Assembly (NCBI RefSeq): GCF_020447265.1
Contig: NZ_JAJADR010000001.1
Span: 1,054,001-1,118,000 of the forward strand
Length of the DNA stretch: 64,000 bases
Direction of reading: 5' to 3'
DNA from: Hymenobacter lucidus
Lineage (GTDB): Bacteria; Bacteroidota; Bacteroidia; Cytophagales; Hymenobacteraceae
Part shown: in pieces, positions 25,583 through 33,804 of the stretch
Layout of the letters: the number at the start of each line of letters is the position of its first letter
Numbering within the stretch: the stretch's first letter is position 1
The notes under the pieces: model-generated
What the model was told of the DNA's origin: nothing
Databases searched by the model: none
What the model saw: the letters and a program-made list of their open reading frames with translations, nothing else
Translations under genes and position numbers: made by a program

Positions 25583-28237
25583 ATGCACTCTACTGCGAAG
25601 ATATTCCACCGCTTATCTGTTTCCCCCGGAATACTTTTGCTAAGCCTGCTGCTGGGCGCGGCTGGTACTACAGTAGCCCAGCAGCAGAAACCTTTGAGCC
25701 GGAAAATGGCACCGCTGCTGGCGCGGTCTGCTTCCGAAGGTCAGGTACAAGCAGTACGAATCAGTGTAACACAGCCGGAAGCCTTTGTGGCCTGGGCCCA
25801 GCAGGCGCTGCCCGCTGCCAAAATACGGGTGGTGCCCAGCGCCGGCAGCCCTATCCTGTTGGTAGAAAATCTGAGTCCGCAGCAGGTGCAGCAGCTCGGT
25901 GCGCAGCCGACCGTCAATTTTGTGGATGTGCCTCATCGGCGGGCCCACGATGAGCGGCAGCTAAACCAGTCGGATCTGTCGGTGAACCGGATTACGACGG
26001 CACACACCCGCTTTCCGCAGCTGGCGGGCCAGGGCCTCACCATTTCCATCAAGGAAGATGCTTTCGACCTGGCCGACATTGATTTCAAAGGCCGTATTGT
26101 GCCCAGTAGCCTATTTAACGCTACTTTTTCGCCCCACGCCACGGCAATTGCTACCCTCATCGGCGGCGGCGGCAACTCGGCTCCTTCCGGTAAGGGGGTG
26201 GCCTGGCAGGCCCGGCTGGCTACGTCGAGCTACCAAAGCTTGCTGCCCGATAATGCCGTAACGCTGACGCAAAGCGGAGTGTCGGTGCAGAATCATTCCT
26301 ATGGAGTAGCTGCCATCGAGAATTACTACGGGCTGGAGTCGCAGGCCTACGACCAGCAATGCCGGCAGTATCCCAGCCTGATGCACGTGTTTTCGTCCGG
26401 CAATATCGGCACTCAAACCAGCACGGAAGGCCGCTATGCAGGTATTGAAAAGTCAGCCAACCTGACGGGACAGTTCAAAACGTCGAAAAACACGCTCTGC
26501 GTAGGTGCTACCGACGAGCTGGGGCAAGTAGCTCCGCTCAGCTCGCGCGGCCCGGCCTACGACGGGCGCATAAAGCCCGAGTTGGTAGCCTACGGGGCGG
26601 GCGGCACTTCTGAATCGGCCGCGCTGGTATCGGGCGCGAGTGCGCTGGTGCAGCAAGCATATCAGCAGTCGAATAGCGGAGCACTGCCCCCGGCGGCCTT
26701 AGTGAAAGCAGTGCTGCTTAATAGCGCCGACGACACCGGCCGCCCCGGTCCCGATTTTGAAACTGGCTTTGGGCAGCTCGATGCGGCCGGGGCAGTGCGC
26801 ACGGTGCTAGAACAGCGCTTTTTTCAAGGCTCAGCAACATCGAATTCCCAACGCACCTACAGCATTACGGTGCCCGCCGGTCAGCAGGAATTGAAGGTGA
26901 CTTTGGCGTGGGCCGACCCCGAAGCCTCGCCTACTGCCACCCAAGCCCTGGTACACGACCTCGACCTAGAACTAGTGCACGTAGCTTCCGGGCGTAGCTG
27001 GCAGCCCTGGGTGCTGAGCTCTTACCCCCACGCCGATTCCCTGGCCAAGCTGCCCAAGCGCCGTGCCGACCACTTGAATAACGTGGAGCAAATTACGTTT
27101 GCTGTGCCTACTGCTGGCGAATACACTATCCGGGTGGGCGGTACGGCGGTTTCCGGCACGCAGGCCTTCAGCGTGGCGTATGAGTACAGCACCGGCTTCG
27201 ACTGGCTAAAGCCCGGCGACGCTACCAACCTGCGGCCCGGCGCTACCAATACTCTACGCTGGCAGTGGTCGGGTGCGGCCACGGCAGTGGGGCAGTTGGA
27301 GTATCAGCCGGTGGGCTCGGCCAAATGGCGGGTGCTGGAAGCCGGCGTGGCTCTGGCGAAAACCAATTTCAGCTGGAATGTGCCCGATACGACCACCCTG
27401 GCCCGGGTGCGCATGGTAGCCGGCAGCACGGTATTTCTCTCCGACACATTTACTATTACCCAACCCCAGACCCCTAGTGTGGGCTACGCCTGCGAAGAAG
27501 AGGCCCTGCTGCTGTGGAAAAAGGTGCCAGGCGCCGCGCAGTACCAGGTCTACCGTCTGGTTCAGAACCATCTGGAGGGTTACGTAACTACTGCCGACAC
27601 GGCGCTGCTGCTCAACAAAGCTCAAATGCAGGTACGCTACTACGCCGTAGCGCCAGTGCTGGGCACCATAACCGGGGAACGGGGCAATACCATCGAGTTT
27701 ACCCAGCAGGGCACGGCATGCTACGTCAAAACGTTCCTGCCGCGCACCGTTGTCACCGATACTGTGCTGTTCGATCTGGAAGTAGGTACCCTATACCGGC
27801 TCAAATCGGTTACGCTGGAGCGCCTCGCTTCCGGTGGCTTTCAGGCCGTGCAAACCCTGACACCGGTGCCGGCCCGGCAAATGACGTTCTTGGACAGTAG
27901 CCCCGAGCCTGGCCTCAATGAGTATCGCGCCCGTCTGGAGCTGACCGATGGCCGGGTGGTGTATAGCCCAACCGAAACAGTGCAGTATATCCGCAGTGGC
28001 GAAGTGCAGGCCTATCCTAACCCAGTGGTAGCCGGCGAGCCGCTGCAAGTACTGGTAGCCGACAGTCCCGACGCCCGGGTGCATCTTTATGACATGACTG
28101 GTCGGCTGCGGCGGGAAAATACGGAAGGCGGAGCCGTTAAGACACTCTCTACCGAAGGTCTTGCCAAAGGCATGTATCTGCTGCGCGTAAGTATCGGTAG
28201 CGGCCACACGATGACTACCCGGGTCGTTATTCTGTAA
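25583..28237 (+). CDS. S8 subtilisin-like protein with type IX sorting domain
   Basis: An 884-residue exported protein: signal peptide (SPGILLLSLLLGAAGTTVAQ), an inhibitor-like pro-region (about 35-120), a peptidase S8 domain (about 140-430), beta-sandwich domains (P-domain-like about 430-560, Ig/fibronectin-like about 565-790) and a C-terminal type A T9SS sorting domain (about 805-884: YPNPVVAGEPLQVLV, LYDMTGR, LAKGMYLLRVS). His185 (SPHATAIATLI) and Ser343 (GGTSESAALVSG) align with the triad, and Asn is present in FSSGNIG. The Asp segment is odd: TISIKEDAFDLADID stands where most subtilases have D-T-G. The start at 25583 gives the cleanest signal peptide. Confidence 0.88.
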   Translation: MHSTAKIFHRLSVSPGILLLSLLLGAAGTTVAQQQKPLSRKMAPLLARSASEGQVQAVRISVTQPEAFVAWAQQALPAAKIRVVPSAGSPILLVENLSPQQVQQLGAQPTVNFVDVPHRRAHDERQLNQSDLSVNRITTAHTRFPQLAGQGLTISIKEDAFDLADIDFKGRIVPSSLFNATFSPHATAIATLIGGGGNSAPSGKGVAWQARLATSSYQSLLPDNAVTLTQSGVSVQNHSYGVAAIENYYGLESQAYDQQCRQYPSLMHVFSSGNIGTQTSTEGRYAGIEKSANLTGQFKTSKNTLCVGATDELGQVAPLSSRGPAYDGRIKPELVAYGAGGTSESAALVSGASALVQQAYQQSNSGALPPAALVKAVLLNSADDTGRPGPDFETGFGQLDAAGAVRTVLEQRFFQGSATSNSQRTYSITVPAGQQELKVTLAWADPEASPTATQALVHDLDLELVHVASGRSWQPWVLSSYPHADSLAKLPKRRADHLNNVEQITFAVPTAGEYTIRVGGTAVSGTQAFSVAYEYSTGFDWLKPGDATNLRPGATNTLRWQWSGAATAVGQLEYQPVGSAKWRVLEAGVALAKTNFSWNVPDTTTLARVRMVAGSTVFLSDTFTITQPQTPSVGYACEEEALLLWKKVPGAAQYQVYRLVQNHLEGYVTTADTALLLNKAQMQVRYYAVAPVLGTITGERGNTIEFTQQGTACYVKTFLPRTVVTDTVLFDLEVGTLYRLKSVTLERLASGGFQAVQTLTPVPARQMTFLDSSPEPGLNEYRARLELTDGRVVYSPTETVQYIRSGEVQAYPNPVVAGEPLQVLVADSPDARVHLYDMTGRLRRENTEGGAVKTLSTEGLAKGMYLLRVSIGSGHTMTTRVVIL

Positions 28238-28595
28238 CGTATAGAACCGGTGTGGATTTCTGGCTGCTAAAGCGCCGGGCCACGCTATAGCGCAAGCAGT
28301 GGCAAGTAGGCTGTCAGCTAGGAGCTGCGCATGCACTCTCCTGAAAAGGGTGGGAGCCGGGCTTTGGGTGCGCTGTGCCACCTTTTATTGCACGAAGGCC
28401 AGACCCGCTGTGGTTGTGCTTGGCTACGTTCGCCCAAAATATCCTGCCTTTGACCTTCCACGGTGCCACAGCTCTATCCCCTAAGCATTATCTGTAGGGG
28501 CGAGCGGTAGCAACAAGTGTCGGCTTGGCTCTGCGCCACAAAAAAAGGCCTGACTCCGGGTGGAGTCAGGCCTTTTAAGCTAGTTGGCTAACCGA
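28238..28595. other. Intergenic region between convergent protease genes
   Basis: No gene is seen in about 300 bases before the terminator. A weak CCCCTA/TAGGGG pairing (28478-28500) is the only structure apart from the hairpin at 28541-28576. Confidence 0.5.
28541..28576 (-). terminator. Rho-independent terminator of the M57 gene
   Basis: Fifteen-base stem AAAAGGCCTGACTCC / GGAGTCAGGCCTTTT with GGGT loop and a U run on the minus strand, 19 bases past the stop. Confidence 0.9.
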
Positions 28596-29402
28596 CTAGT
28601 ACAGGTAGTTCAGAGCCGTTTTGTCGTTCGTGTTGAACGGACGGTTTACGCCCGAGCCAATGCAGGCCAGCATCCACGAGTTTGGATCGACGCCCGAAGG
28701 AGTACCGGGAATCAGGACGGCGCCAACGGTGCTGGCACCTTCGTTCACGGCCGAGCCACCGCAGCTATACTGACGGCTCATGTAGTCGGTGTGACGGAAG
28801 CCGATGCAGTGACCAATTTCGTGGGCCAGTACCGAAGCAATGGTAGTGGTAGCGTAGCTGGTGCCCAGTGAGTTTGAGTTTACCAGCACCTGGCTGTACG
28901 GATTGCCGCCCGATGGGAAGCCAGCCGAAGCGAGGTAGCCGGCGCCCGAGGGAGCCTTGGTCAGGGTGATGTTGGCACCCGAGGTTACGCGGCGCATCGT
29001 GATGCGCAGGCCCAGGGCGTTGTAGCGGCGAATAGCCTCGTCGGTAGCCGTCACGTAGGCCGAAGGCAGGGTGCTCGATACGGCAATGTTGATGGTGCGG
29101 GGCAGGCCGGTTACCAGGTTATTGGTGCGGTACTGCTCGTCGTCACCTACACGCATCATTTTGTAGTCGGGCTTGCTCTTCAGAGCGTCGTCGGTCAGCA
29201 TGATGTCGCCTTCTACGAGGTAGCCACCTTCAACTTTCTGAGCATCCTTGGTGGTGAAGCCCAACTGCTGAATCTGGCTCAGTGCCTCTTCGGAAATTTC
29301 ATTTTTGGCAGTTACTTCCTTGGCTTCCTTCGAGCAGGAAGACAGAGAGGCTACTGAACAGGCGCAGATGGCTACTGCGGAAAGGAGTTTGGTGATTTTC
29401 AT
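28596..29402 (-). CDS. M57-family HEIGH metalloprotease lipoprotein
   Basis: A 268-residue predicted lipoprotein with a lipobox at VASLSSC (lipidated Cys23) and a zinc metalloprotease domain. The extended site HEIGHCIGFRHTD (from about 194) supplies His194, His198 and His204. This matches the 'dual-action HEIGH metallo-peptidase' M57 family, in which the hydrophobic ASVLAHEIGHCIGFRHTDY segment is diagnostic. The region before it (ARRYNALGLRITMR-like sequence) is the usual active-site cleft. It is likely anchored in the outer membrane facing out or the periplasm; the substrate is unknown. It ends convergent to the subtilase gene. Confidence 0.9.
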   Translation of the reverse strand: MKITKLLSAVAICACSVASLSSCSKEAKEVTAKNEISEEALSQIQQLGFTTKDAQKVEGGYLVEGDIMLTDDALKSKPDYKMMRVGDDEQYRTNNLVTGLPRTINIAVSSTLPSAYVTATDEAIRRYNALGLRITMRRVTSGANITLTKAPSGAGYLASAGFPSGGNPYSQVLVNSNSLGTSYATTTIASVLAHEIGHCIGFRHTDYMSRQYSCGGSAVNEGASTVGAVLIPGTPSGVDPNSWMLACIGSGVNRPFNTNDKTALNYLY

Positions 29403-29452
29403 AAAGTGTTTGGTTTGGTTGGTTTGGTGATGGAGTTGGGGAATGGTGAGCC

Positions 29453-29483
29453 CAAATAGAGGATAAAAATTATCAATGTCAAC
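29453..29483 (-). promoter_or_regulatory. Candidate promoter of the M57 gene
   Basis: On the minus strand GTTG (29480-29483), 19 bases, then TCTATTTG (29453-29460), one base from TAnnTTTG, giving a leader of about 45 bases. Confidence 0.4.
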
Positions 29484-29743
29484 AGTTTTATGTCGAAACT
29501 TTAAAATAATTGCAAAGTATGCGGGTATATGCGCGGGTGTTTTTGAATAGAAGGCCTTTTTGGTACTGTATTCGTATTATATAATATTTAATAGATATTG
29601 CTGTGTTTTATTTCTGATAGCTATAGGGAGCCACTTGAATCGGCCCGCCAAGCTGCCTCAGAGCGGCCCTGGATGTAGCCAGGTATGCAGGAAAGAGCTA
29701 ACTAGGGCTAAGGTCTCAAACCTTTCAGCGACAAATGAGTGTT

Positions 29744-29777
29744 AGCGTATTTGGGCAGTAAAAAGCCCAAATACGCT
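29744..29777. other. Orphan hairpin
   Basis: AGCGTATTTGGGC / GCCCAAATACGCT, a perfect 13-base stem with an 8-base A-rich loop. No gene ends next to it and no T run follows outside the stem, so it is not a standard terminator. Confidence 0.75.
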
Positions 29778-29825
29778 GCATTCCGTGCGCTTTTGCCTAT
29801 ACTGAGGCGTAGGGGCCGAAATGCT

Positions 29826-29833
29826 TATCTTTG
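29826..29833 (+). promoter_or_regulatory. Candidate -7 box TATCTTTG for the RicT-like gene
   Basis: Exact TAnnTTTG, 57 bases before the GTG start at 29891. No -33 element at normal spacing; the nearest TTTG is 30 bases upstream. Confidence 0.4.
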
Positions 29834-29890
29834 TTGAAAACCGATTCCGTGTGAACCCTGAGTTCACCTCACGATATAAAATCTCAAGCC

Positions 29891-31483
29891 GTGGCTTGCA
29901 CTTCTTGTTCCTCCGGCGGCTGCTCCACCACCGCCGCGGGGTGTGGTTCCAAAGGCAGCTGTAGCTCTGGCGGCTGCACGCGCCTCAACGTATTCGACTG
30001 GCTGCAGGACGTAGACCTGCCCGTCGATTTTAAAGAGTTCGACATTGTTGAAATCCGCTTTAAAGGCGGGCGGAAGGAGTTTTTCCGCAATACTCACCGT
30101 CTGCCGCTGGTAACCGGCGACGCGGTAGTGATAGAAGCTGCCGGCAATGGCTGGCACCTGGGCCACGTGTCGCTGAAGGGCGAGCTGGTGCGGCTACAGA
30201 TGCGCAAAAAGAAGACGCCCCTCGATTCTAAGGAAATCAAGGGTATTCTGCGCGTGGCTACCCCGCAGGACGTGGAACGCTGGGAAGCCGTGCGTGACCT
30301 CGAAACCGGTACCATGTTCCGGGCCCGCTCGGTGGTAGAGGAGCTACGCCTGAAAATGAAGCTCTCCGACGTAGAGTACCAGGCCGACCGCACCCGCGCC
30401 ACTTTCTTCTACTCCGCCGACGACCGGGTTGACTTCCGCGACCTGATCAAGCGCCTGGCCGACGAGTTTCGGGTACGCGTCGAGATGCGGCAGATTTCGC
30501 TGCGCCACGAAGCCGGCCGCCTTGGTGGCATCGGCTCCTGCGGCCGTGAGCTGTGCTGCTCCACCTGGCTCACCGATTTCAAGAGCGTGAGCACCACTGC
30601 CGCCCGCTACCAGAACCTGAGTTTGAACCCGGCCAAGCTCTCGGGCCAGTGCGGCCGCCTCAAGTGCTGCCTTAACTACGAGCTCGACACGTACCTCGAC
30701 GCCCTCAAGGACATTCCGCAGGTGCAGCGCCCGTTGCAAACCGAAAAAGGTGATGCCTTTCTGCAGAAGACCGACATCTTTAAGAAGCGGATGTGGTTTG
30801 CCTTTCGCGGCGACAATAACTGGGTGATGCTGCCCACCGAGCGGGTGCGCGAAATCCAGGACATGAACAAGCGCGGCGAAAAGCCCGAAAACCTGCTGGC
30901 TCCGGTGCTGGAGGCGGAAAAAGAGCCCGAAGTATCGGCTCACGTGGAAGGCAACCTCGACCGCCTCGACGATAAGATTAAAGGCAGCAAGCGGCCCAAG
31001 CGCAAGAAGAAAAAAGACGGTTCCGGCGCCTCAGCTGCTGCTGCTCCAGCCGTCGCGCCCCGCGAGGGCCGCCGCTCCGACAGTGCGCCGAAAGCTCCAG
31101 CTGCTCCCGCCGCCGATACGAACGGGGAAGCTGCGCCCGGCGAAGCGCGCCGCCCCCGCGGTGCCGCCGCCCGGCCCCTTAACCGCCGCAACAACCGTGG
31201 CCGCAACGCAGAAGGGGGTAAGGAGCCCGGCACCCGACCTGATGGTCGCCGCGCTGTCGATACACCCCGGCCCGAAGGCAGCACCGAGCCCCGGCCACCG
31301 CGTGGTGAAGGACGTCCGCCGCGCAATGGCGCCGGCGCGGCCGAAGAAGCGGCCGGTCGTCCCCCGCGCGACGAGAATTCGGAGCGGGGCAGCCGGGGCG
31401 GCCGTTCATCGCGTCGCGGTTCCCGGCCGCCGCGTAGCGGTGGTGCTGGTGAGGGAGCAGACTCAGGGCCGACAAACTCGTAG
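29891..31483 (+). CDS. RicT/YaaT-like PSP1 domain protein with basic RG-rich tail
   Basis: A 530-residue cytoplasmic protein. The PSP1 core (about 40-330) carries GRLGGIGSCGRELCCSTWL and CGRLKCCLNYELDTYLD, the cysteine signatures of the RicT (YaaT) family, whose Firmicutes members bind iron-sulfur clusters in the RicAFT complex that adjusts RNase Y activity. Unlike Bacillus RicT there is a cysteine-rich start (CTSCSSGGCSTTAAGCG) and a long disordered C-terminal tail (about 345-530) rich in Arg, Gly, Pro and Ala (SRGGRSSRRGSRPPRSGG), suggestive of RNA binding. The start codon is GTG. gldH follows after 3 bases, so the two are co-translated. No RicA or RicF partner is visible. Confidence 0.88.
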   Translation: MACTSCSSGGCSTTAAGCGSKGSCSSGGCTRLNVFDWLQDVDLPVDFKEFDIVEIRFKGGRKEFFRNTHRLPLVTGDAVVIEAAGNGWHLGHVSLKGELVRLQMRKKKTPLDSKEIKGILRVATPQDVERWEAVRDLETGTMFRARSVVEELRLKMKLSDVEYQADRTRATFFYSADDRVDFRDLIKRLADEFRVRVEMRQISLRHEAGRLGGIGSCGRELCCSTWLTDFKSVSTTAARYQNLSLNPAKLSGQCGRLKCCLNYELDTYLDALKDIPQVQRPLQTEKGDAFLQKTDIFKKRMWFAFRGDNNWVMLPTERVREIQDMNKRGEKPENLLAPVLEAEKEPEVSAHVEGNLDRLDDKIKGSKRPKRKKKKDGSGASAAAAPAVAPREGRRSDSAPKAPAAPAADTNGEAAPGEARRPRGAAARPLNRRNNRGRNAEGGKEPGTRPDGRRAVDTPRPEGSTEPRPPRGEGRPPRNGAGAAEEAAGRPPRDENSERGSRGGRSSRRGSRPPRSGGAGEGADSGPTNS

Positions 31484-31486
31484 GCT

Positions 31487-31966
31487 ATGCGGAAGGCAAT
31501 AAGCTTAGTTGCGGGCCTGGGGCTGCTGTGGGCCCTGGCCGCCTGCGACGCCAATCAGGTGTACGAGAAGAACCAGGAACTCAGCAAGGCCGTGTGGACC
31601 GTACAGGAAAAGCCCACGTTCGAGTTCGACATTCAAGATACTACCCAGCGCTACGACATCTATTTCAACATCCGCAACGAGTCGATGTACGGGTATTACA
31701 ACCTGTATGTGAAGCATACGCTGCTGGCCCCCAATGGTCAGCGCCTCTCGCAGCTGCTGCACCAGATGCTGCTCATGGATGCCCAGACCGGGGAACCACG
31801 CGGGCAGGGCTCGGGCGACATCTTCGACCACCAGTTTCTGGCTTTGCGCGGGCAGCAGTTTCACCAGCCTGGCACCTACAAGATTGTGTTGGAACAGTAT
31901 ATGCGTCAGGATCAGCTGCCCGGCATCATGGCCGTGGGCGTGGGCGTCCGGAAAGCCGCCCGGTAG
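31487..31966 (+). CDS. gldH: Gliding motility lipoprotein GldH
   Basis: A 159-residue lipoprotein required for gliding in Flavobacterium johnsoniae. The signal ends in LWALAAC (Cys20). The family features FEFDIQDTTQRYDIYFNIRN, GYYNLYVKHTLLAP, SGDIFDHQFLAL and FHQPGTYKIVLEQYMRQDQL are all present and the length is normal. It begins 3 bases after the RicT-like gene stop and ends before a strong shared terminator. It supports a Bacteroidota with gliding/T9SS machinery. Confidence 0.93.
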   Translation: MRKAISLVAGLGLLWALAACDANQVYEKNQELSKAVWTVQEKPTFEFDIQDTTQRYDIYFNIRNESMYGYYNLYVKHTLLAPNGQRLSQLLHQMLLMDAQTGEPRGQGSGDIFDHQFLALRGQQFHQPGTYKIVLEQYMRQDQLPGIMAVGVGVRKAAR

Positions 31967-31983
31967 GTACGCCTACATTGAGG

Positions 31984-32029
31984 CATAAAAAAGACCTCCC
32001 CGGCCGTGGCCGGGGAGGTCTTTTTTATG
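31984..32029. terminator. Perfect bidirectional terminator
   Basis: A 22-base perfect stem (CATAAAAAAGACCTCCCCGG and its complement) with only GT in the loop and A/T runs on both sides. It lies between convergent gldH and a cold-shock gene and serves both. Confidence 0.92.
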
Positions 32030-32062
32030 GCCCCAGCCGGGTGGCTGGGGCGGAAGGGTAAG

Positions 32063-32257
32063 CTAGTCGACCAGACGCACGCTAACGGCGTTCAGGCCTT
32101 TCTTGCCCTGCTGTACTTCGAATTCTACGCGGTCAGCGTCACGTACGGGCTGCTTCAAACCCGTGGCGTGTACGAAAATGTCCTCACCACCGCCATCCGG
32201 CGTGATGAAGCCAAAGCCTTTGGCTTCATTGAAAAATTTGATTGTACCGGTACTCAT
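32063..32257 (-). CDS. Cold-shock protein, CspA family
   Basis: A 64-residue single cold-shock domain that binds single-stranded RNA and DNA as a chaperone. RNP1 is KGFGFI and RNP2 is DIFVH, with the usual start STGTIKFFNEA and end GLNAVSVRLVD. The ATG at 32257 is chosen because the open frame further upstream gives an unrelated N-terminus. The insertion TPDGGGEDIF differs from the QDDTNQDIF of its neighbour, so they are related but not recent duplicates. Confidence 0.94.
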   Translation of the reverse strand: MSTGTIKFFNEAKGFGFITPDGGGEDIFVHATGLKQPVRDADRVEFEVQQGKKGLNAVSVRLVD

Positions 32258-32406
32258 GCTGGAAAATGGTGAGATGAAAGAATGAGGTAAATGTAAGGGT
32301 ATTTTTTTCGTTTCAAAGTGGCCTGATAAGGGCCGTGGCGGCATTTACGACGTCATTATAACAACGCCCACTGCCTGCCGGCTCCCAGCCAATGGTACCG
32401 AATATA

Positions 32407-32450
32407 AAAAAGCCGCCCCACTCCGGCAAATAGTCGGGAAGGGGCGGCGG
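32407..32450 (-). terminator. Rho-independent terminator of the second cold-shock gene
   Basis: GCCGCCCC / GGGGCGGC stem with an internal CCGACTATTTGCCGG hairpin and a U run on the minus strand. Confidence 0.8.
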
Positions 32451-32485
32451 CACGCAGGAAAAACGAAAATCAGGGGAGAGCAGGG

Positions 32486-32677
32486 TTAGATACGCTCAAC
32501 TTTCACGGCGTTCAATCCCTTTTTGCCTTCGATTACATCGAAAGTCACTCGGTCATTCTCACGGATTTCGTGGATCAGACCAGTCTGATGGACAAAAATA
32601 TCCTGGTTGGTGTCATCCTGAACGATGAAGCCAAAGCCTTTGGACTCGTTAAAAAATTTCACTTTGCCAGTTTTCAT
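32486..32677 (-). CDS. Cold-shock protein, CspA family (second copy)
   Basis: A 63-residue cold-shock domain with RNP1 KGFGFI and RNP2 DIFVH, starting MKTGKVKFFNESKG and ending GLNAVKVERI. It is separated from the first csp gene by its own terminator, so each is an independent unit. The 118-base upstream region is AT-rich with TAGTTTTA on the minus strand (one base off TAnnTTTG) near 32726-32733, compatible with the long leader often found on cold-inducible csp mRNAs. The leader role is inference. Confidence 0.94.
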   Translation of the reverse strand: MKTGKVKFFNESKGFGFIVQDDTNQDIFVHQTGLIHEIRENDRVTFDVIEGKKGLNAVKVERI

Positions 32678-32795
32678 AACTAGGGCCTGGTTGTGTGGTA
32701 AAAGGTTGAAAATGGAAGATTGCAGTAAAACTAAGTGGTTTTTTCTAATTGTAATAGCGCTGCCGGCCATAATCCGACTAGGGACCAGCAGGAAT

Positions 32796-32833
32796 GCAAA
32801 AAGGCCTTTCGTGCGCACGAAAGGCCTTTTTGC
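32796..32833. terminator. Perfect 38-base palindrome, terminator of the NmrA-type gene
   Basis: GCAAAAAGGCCTTTCGTGC followed at once by its exact complement. It lies 36 bases past the stop of the reductase gene on the minus strand, with a T run at the end of the stem. Confidence 0.85.
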
Positions 32834-32868
32834 GGTTTTTACTACTGAAAAGTTCGGTAGTTGGCGTC

Positions 32869-33750
32869 TTATTGCTTCGCTTTGAAGCGGTTGCTGTAAT
32901 CGTGGGCAAACTGTTCGATGGTGCGCGGGGCACAGCCGGTAATTTCCTCCACAGTCGTAGTGGTACCAGCCGTATATCCTGCTTTCGAGATTCTGTAGAG
33001 CTCCATCATGGCGTCGCTCATCCAGGCCGGGGCTTGGCCCATAGCTTGGCGGGCGGCTTCCTCCGGCACATCCACGTAGGTTACCGGCTGGCCCGTGGCC
33101 TGGCCGATGGCGGCGGCTACTTCGGCGGTGCTCAGGGCCTGCGGGCCGCTCAAATCGTATATTTTGTCCTGATGCGCATGGGTATCGGCGCTGAGAATGT
33201 GGGCGGCGGTGGCAGCAATATCGCGCACGTCAATGTAGCTGACTTTGCCTTCGCCTAGCGGCATATACAGCTTGCCTTCGTGGCAGATGGCGTCGGCGTT
33301 GTAGTTGGCAAAATTTTGCATGAAGCTGCCCGGGCGCAGAATGGTGTAAGGCACGCCGCTCTGCTCCAGGTACTGCTCTACCTCCCGGTGCCAGCGGCCT
33401 AGCTGAATGCCCGGCTCGGCATCGGCCCCGGCCACCGACAGCCGCACGATGTGCTGCACGCCGGCCTGCCGGGCCGCATCAATTACGCGTTTGCCAATTG
33501 CCACCTGATCTTCGCTGAAGGGCGTAAGTAGGAAAAGCCGGTCGACGCCGGTAAGGGCCACGTGCAGGGTTTCGGGCTTGCTGTAGTCTATTTCCACCAG
33601 CTGCACGTCGGGATTGAGCTGCCGCAGCCGGTCGCCCTTGATAATAGAGTGAACCCCGGCACGCACCGTCAGGCCCCGGTTCGACAGGGCTTTGATAAGT
33701 TCGGTGCCGACGGTGCCAGTAGCACCCGTAACCAGAATGGTAGTAGACAT
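32869..33750 (-). CDS. NmrA-like NAD(P)-binding reductase (atypical SDR)
   Basis: A 293-residue Rossmann protein of the NmrA/QOR2 group. The nucleotide motif TGATGTVG is at about 8-15, followed by RLSVAGADAEPG, a YTILRPGSFMQNF segment and SYIDVRDIAATAAHIL, all typical of SDR_a5 enzymes. QOR2-type members reduce quinones or sense the NADP(H) ratio; which applies cannot be told. There is no classical YxxxK, as expected of this atypical group. It is a single-gene unit in front of the csp genes, with a perfect palindrome as terminator. Confidence 0.88.
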   Translation of the reverse strand: MSTTILVTGATGTVGTELIKALSNRGLTVRAGVHSIIKGDRLRQLNPDVQLVEIDYSKPETLHVALTGVDRLFLLTPFSEDQVAIGKRVIDAARQAGVQHIVRLSVAGADAEPGIQLGRWHREVEQYLEQSGVPYTILRPGSFMQNFANYNADAICHEGKLYMPLGEGKVSYIDVRDIAATAAHILSADTHAHQDKIYDLSGPQALSTAEVAAAIGQATGQPVTYVDVPEEAARQAMGQAPAWMSDAMMELYRISKAGYTAGTTTTVEEITGCAPRTIEQFAHDYSNRFKAKQ

Positions 33751-33804
33751 GGGAAGGAGGGTTAGGAGAACGGAAAACTAGCTTTCAGCCGCATGATGGC
33801 TGTT

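Larger units (their letters stand above)
29403..29890. other. AT-rich intergenic region between divergent genes
   Basis: 488 bases without a convincing gene. It holds the M57 promoter (29453-29483), a CAAAC-rich leader, an AT-rich tract (29460-29640), an orphan hairpin (29744-29777) and a TATCTTTG box (29826-29833) before the RicT-like gene. Confidence 0.6.

Noticed and set aside
29560..29745. A 61-codon open frame in the AT-rich divergent gap
   Set aside because: There is no similarity, no start signal and its codon use is unlike the neighbours; it is probably chance in AT-rich DNA.
32063..32677. Two csp genes considered as a recent tandem duplication
   Set aside because: The proteins differ through much of the domain, and each has its own terminator and leader.
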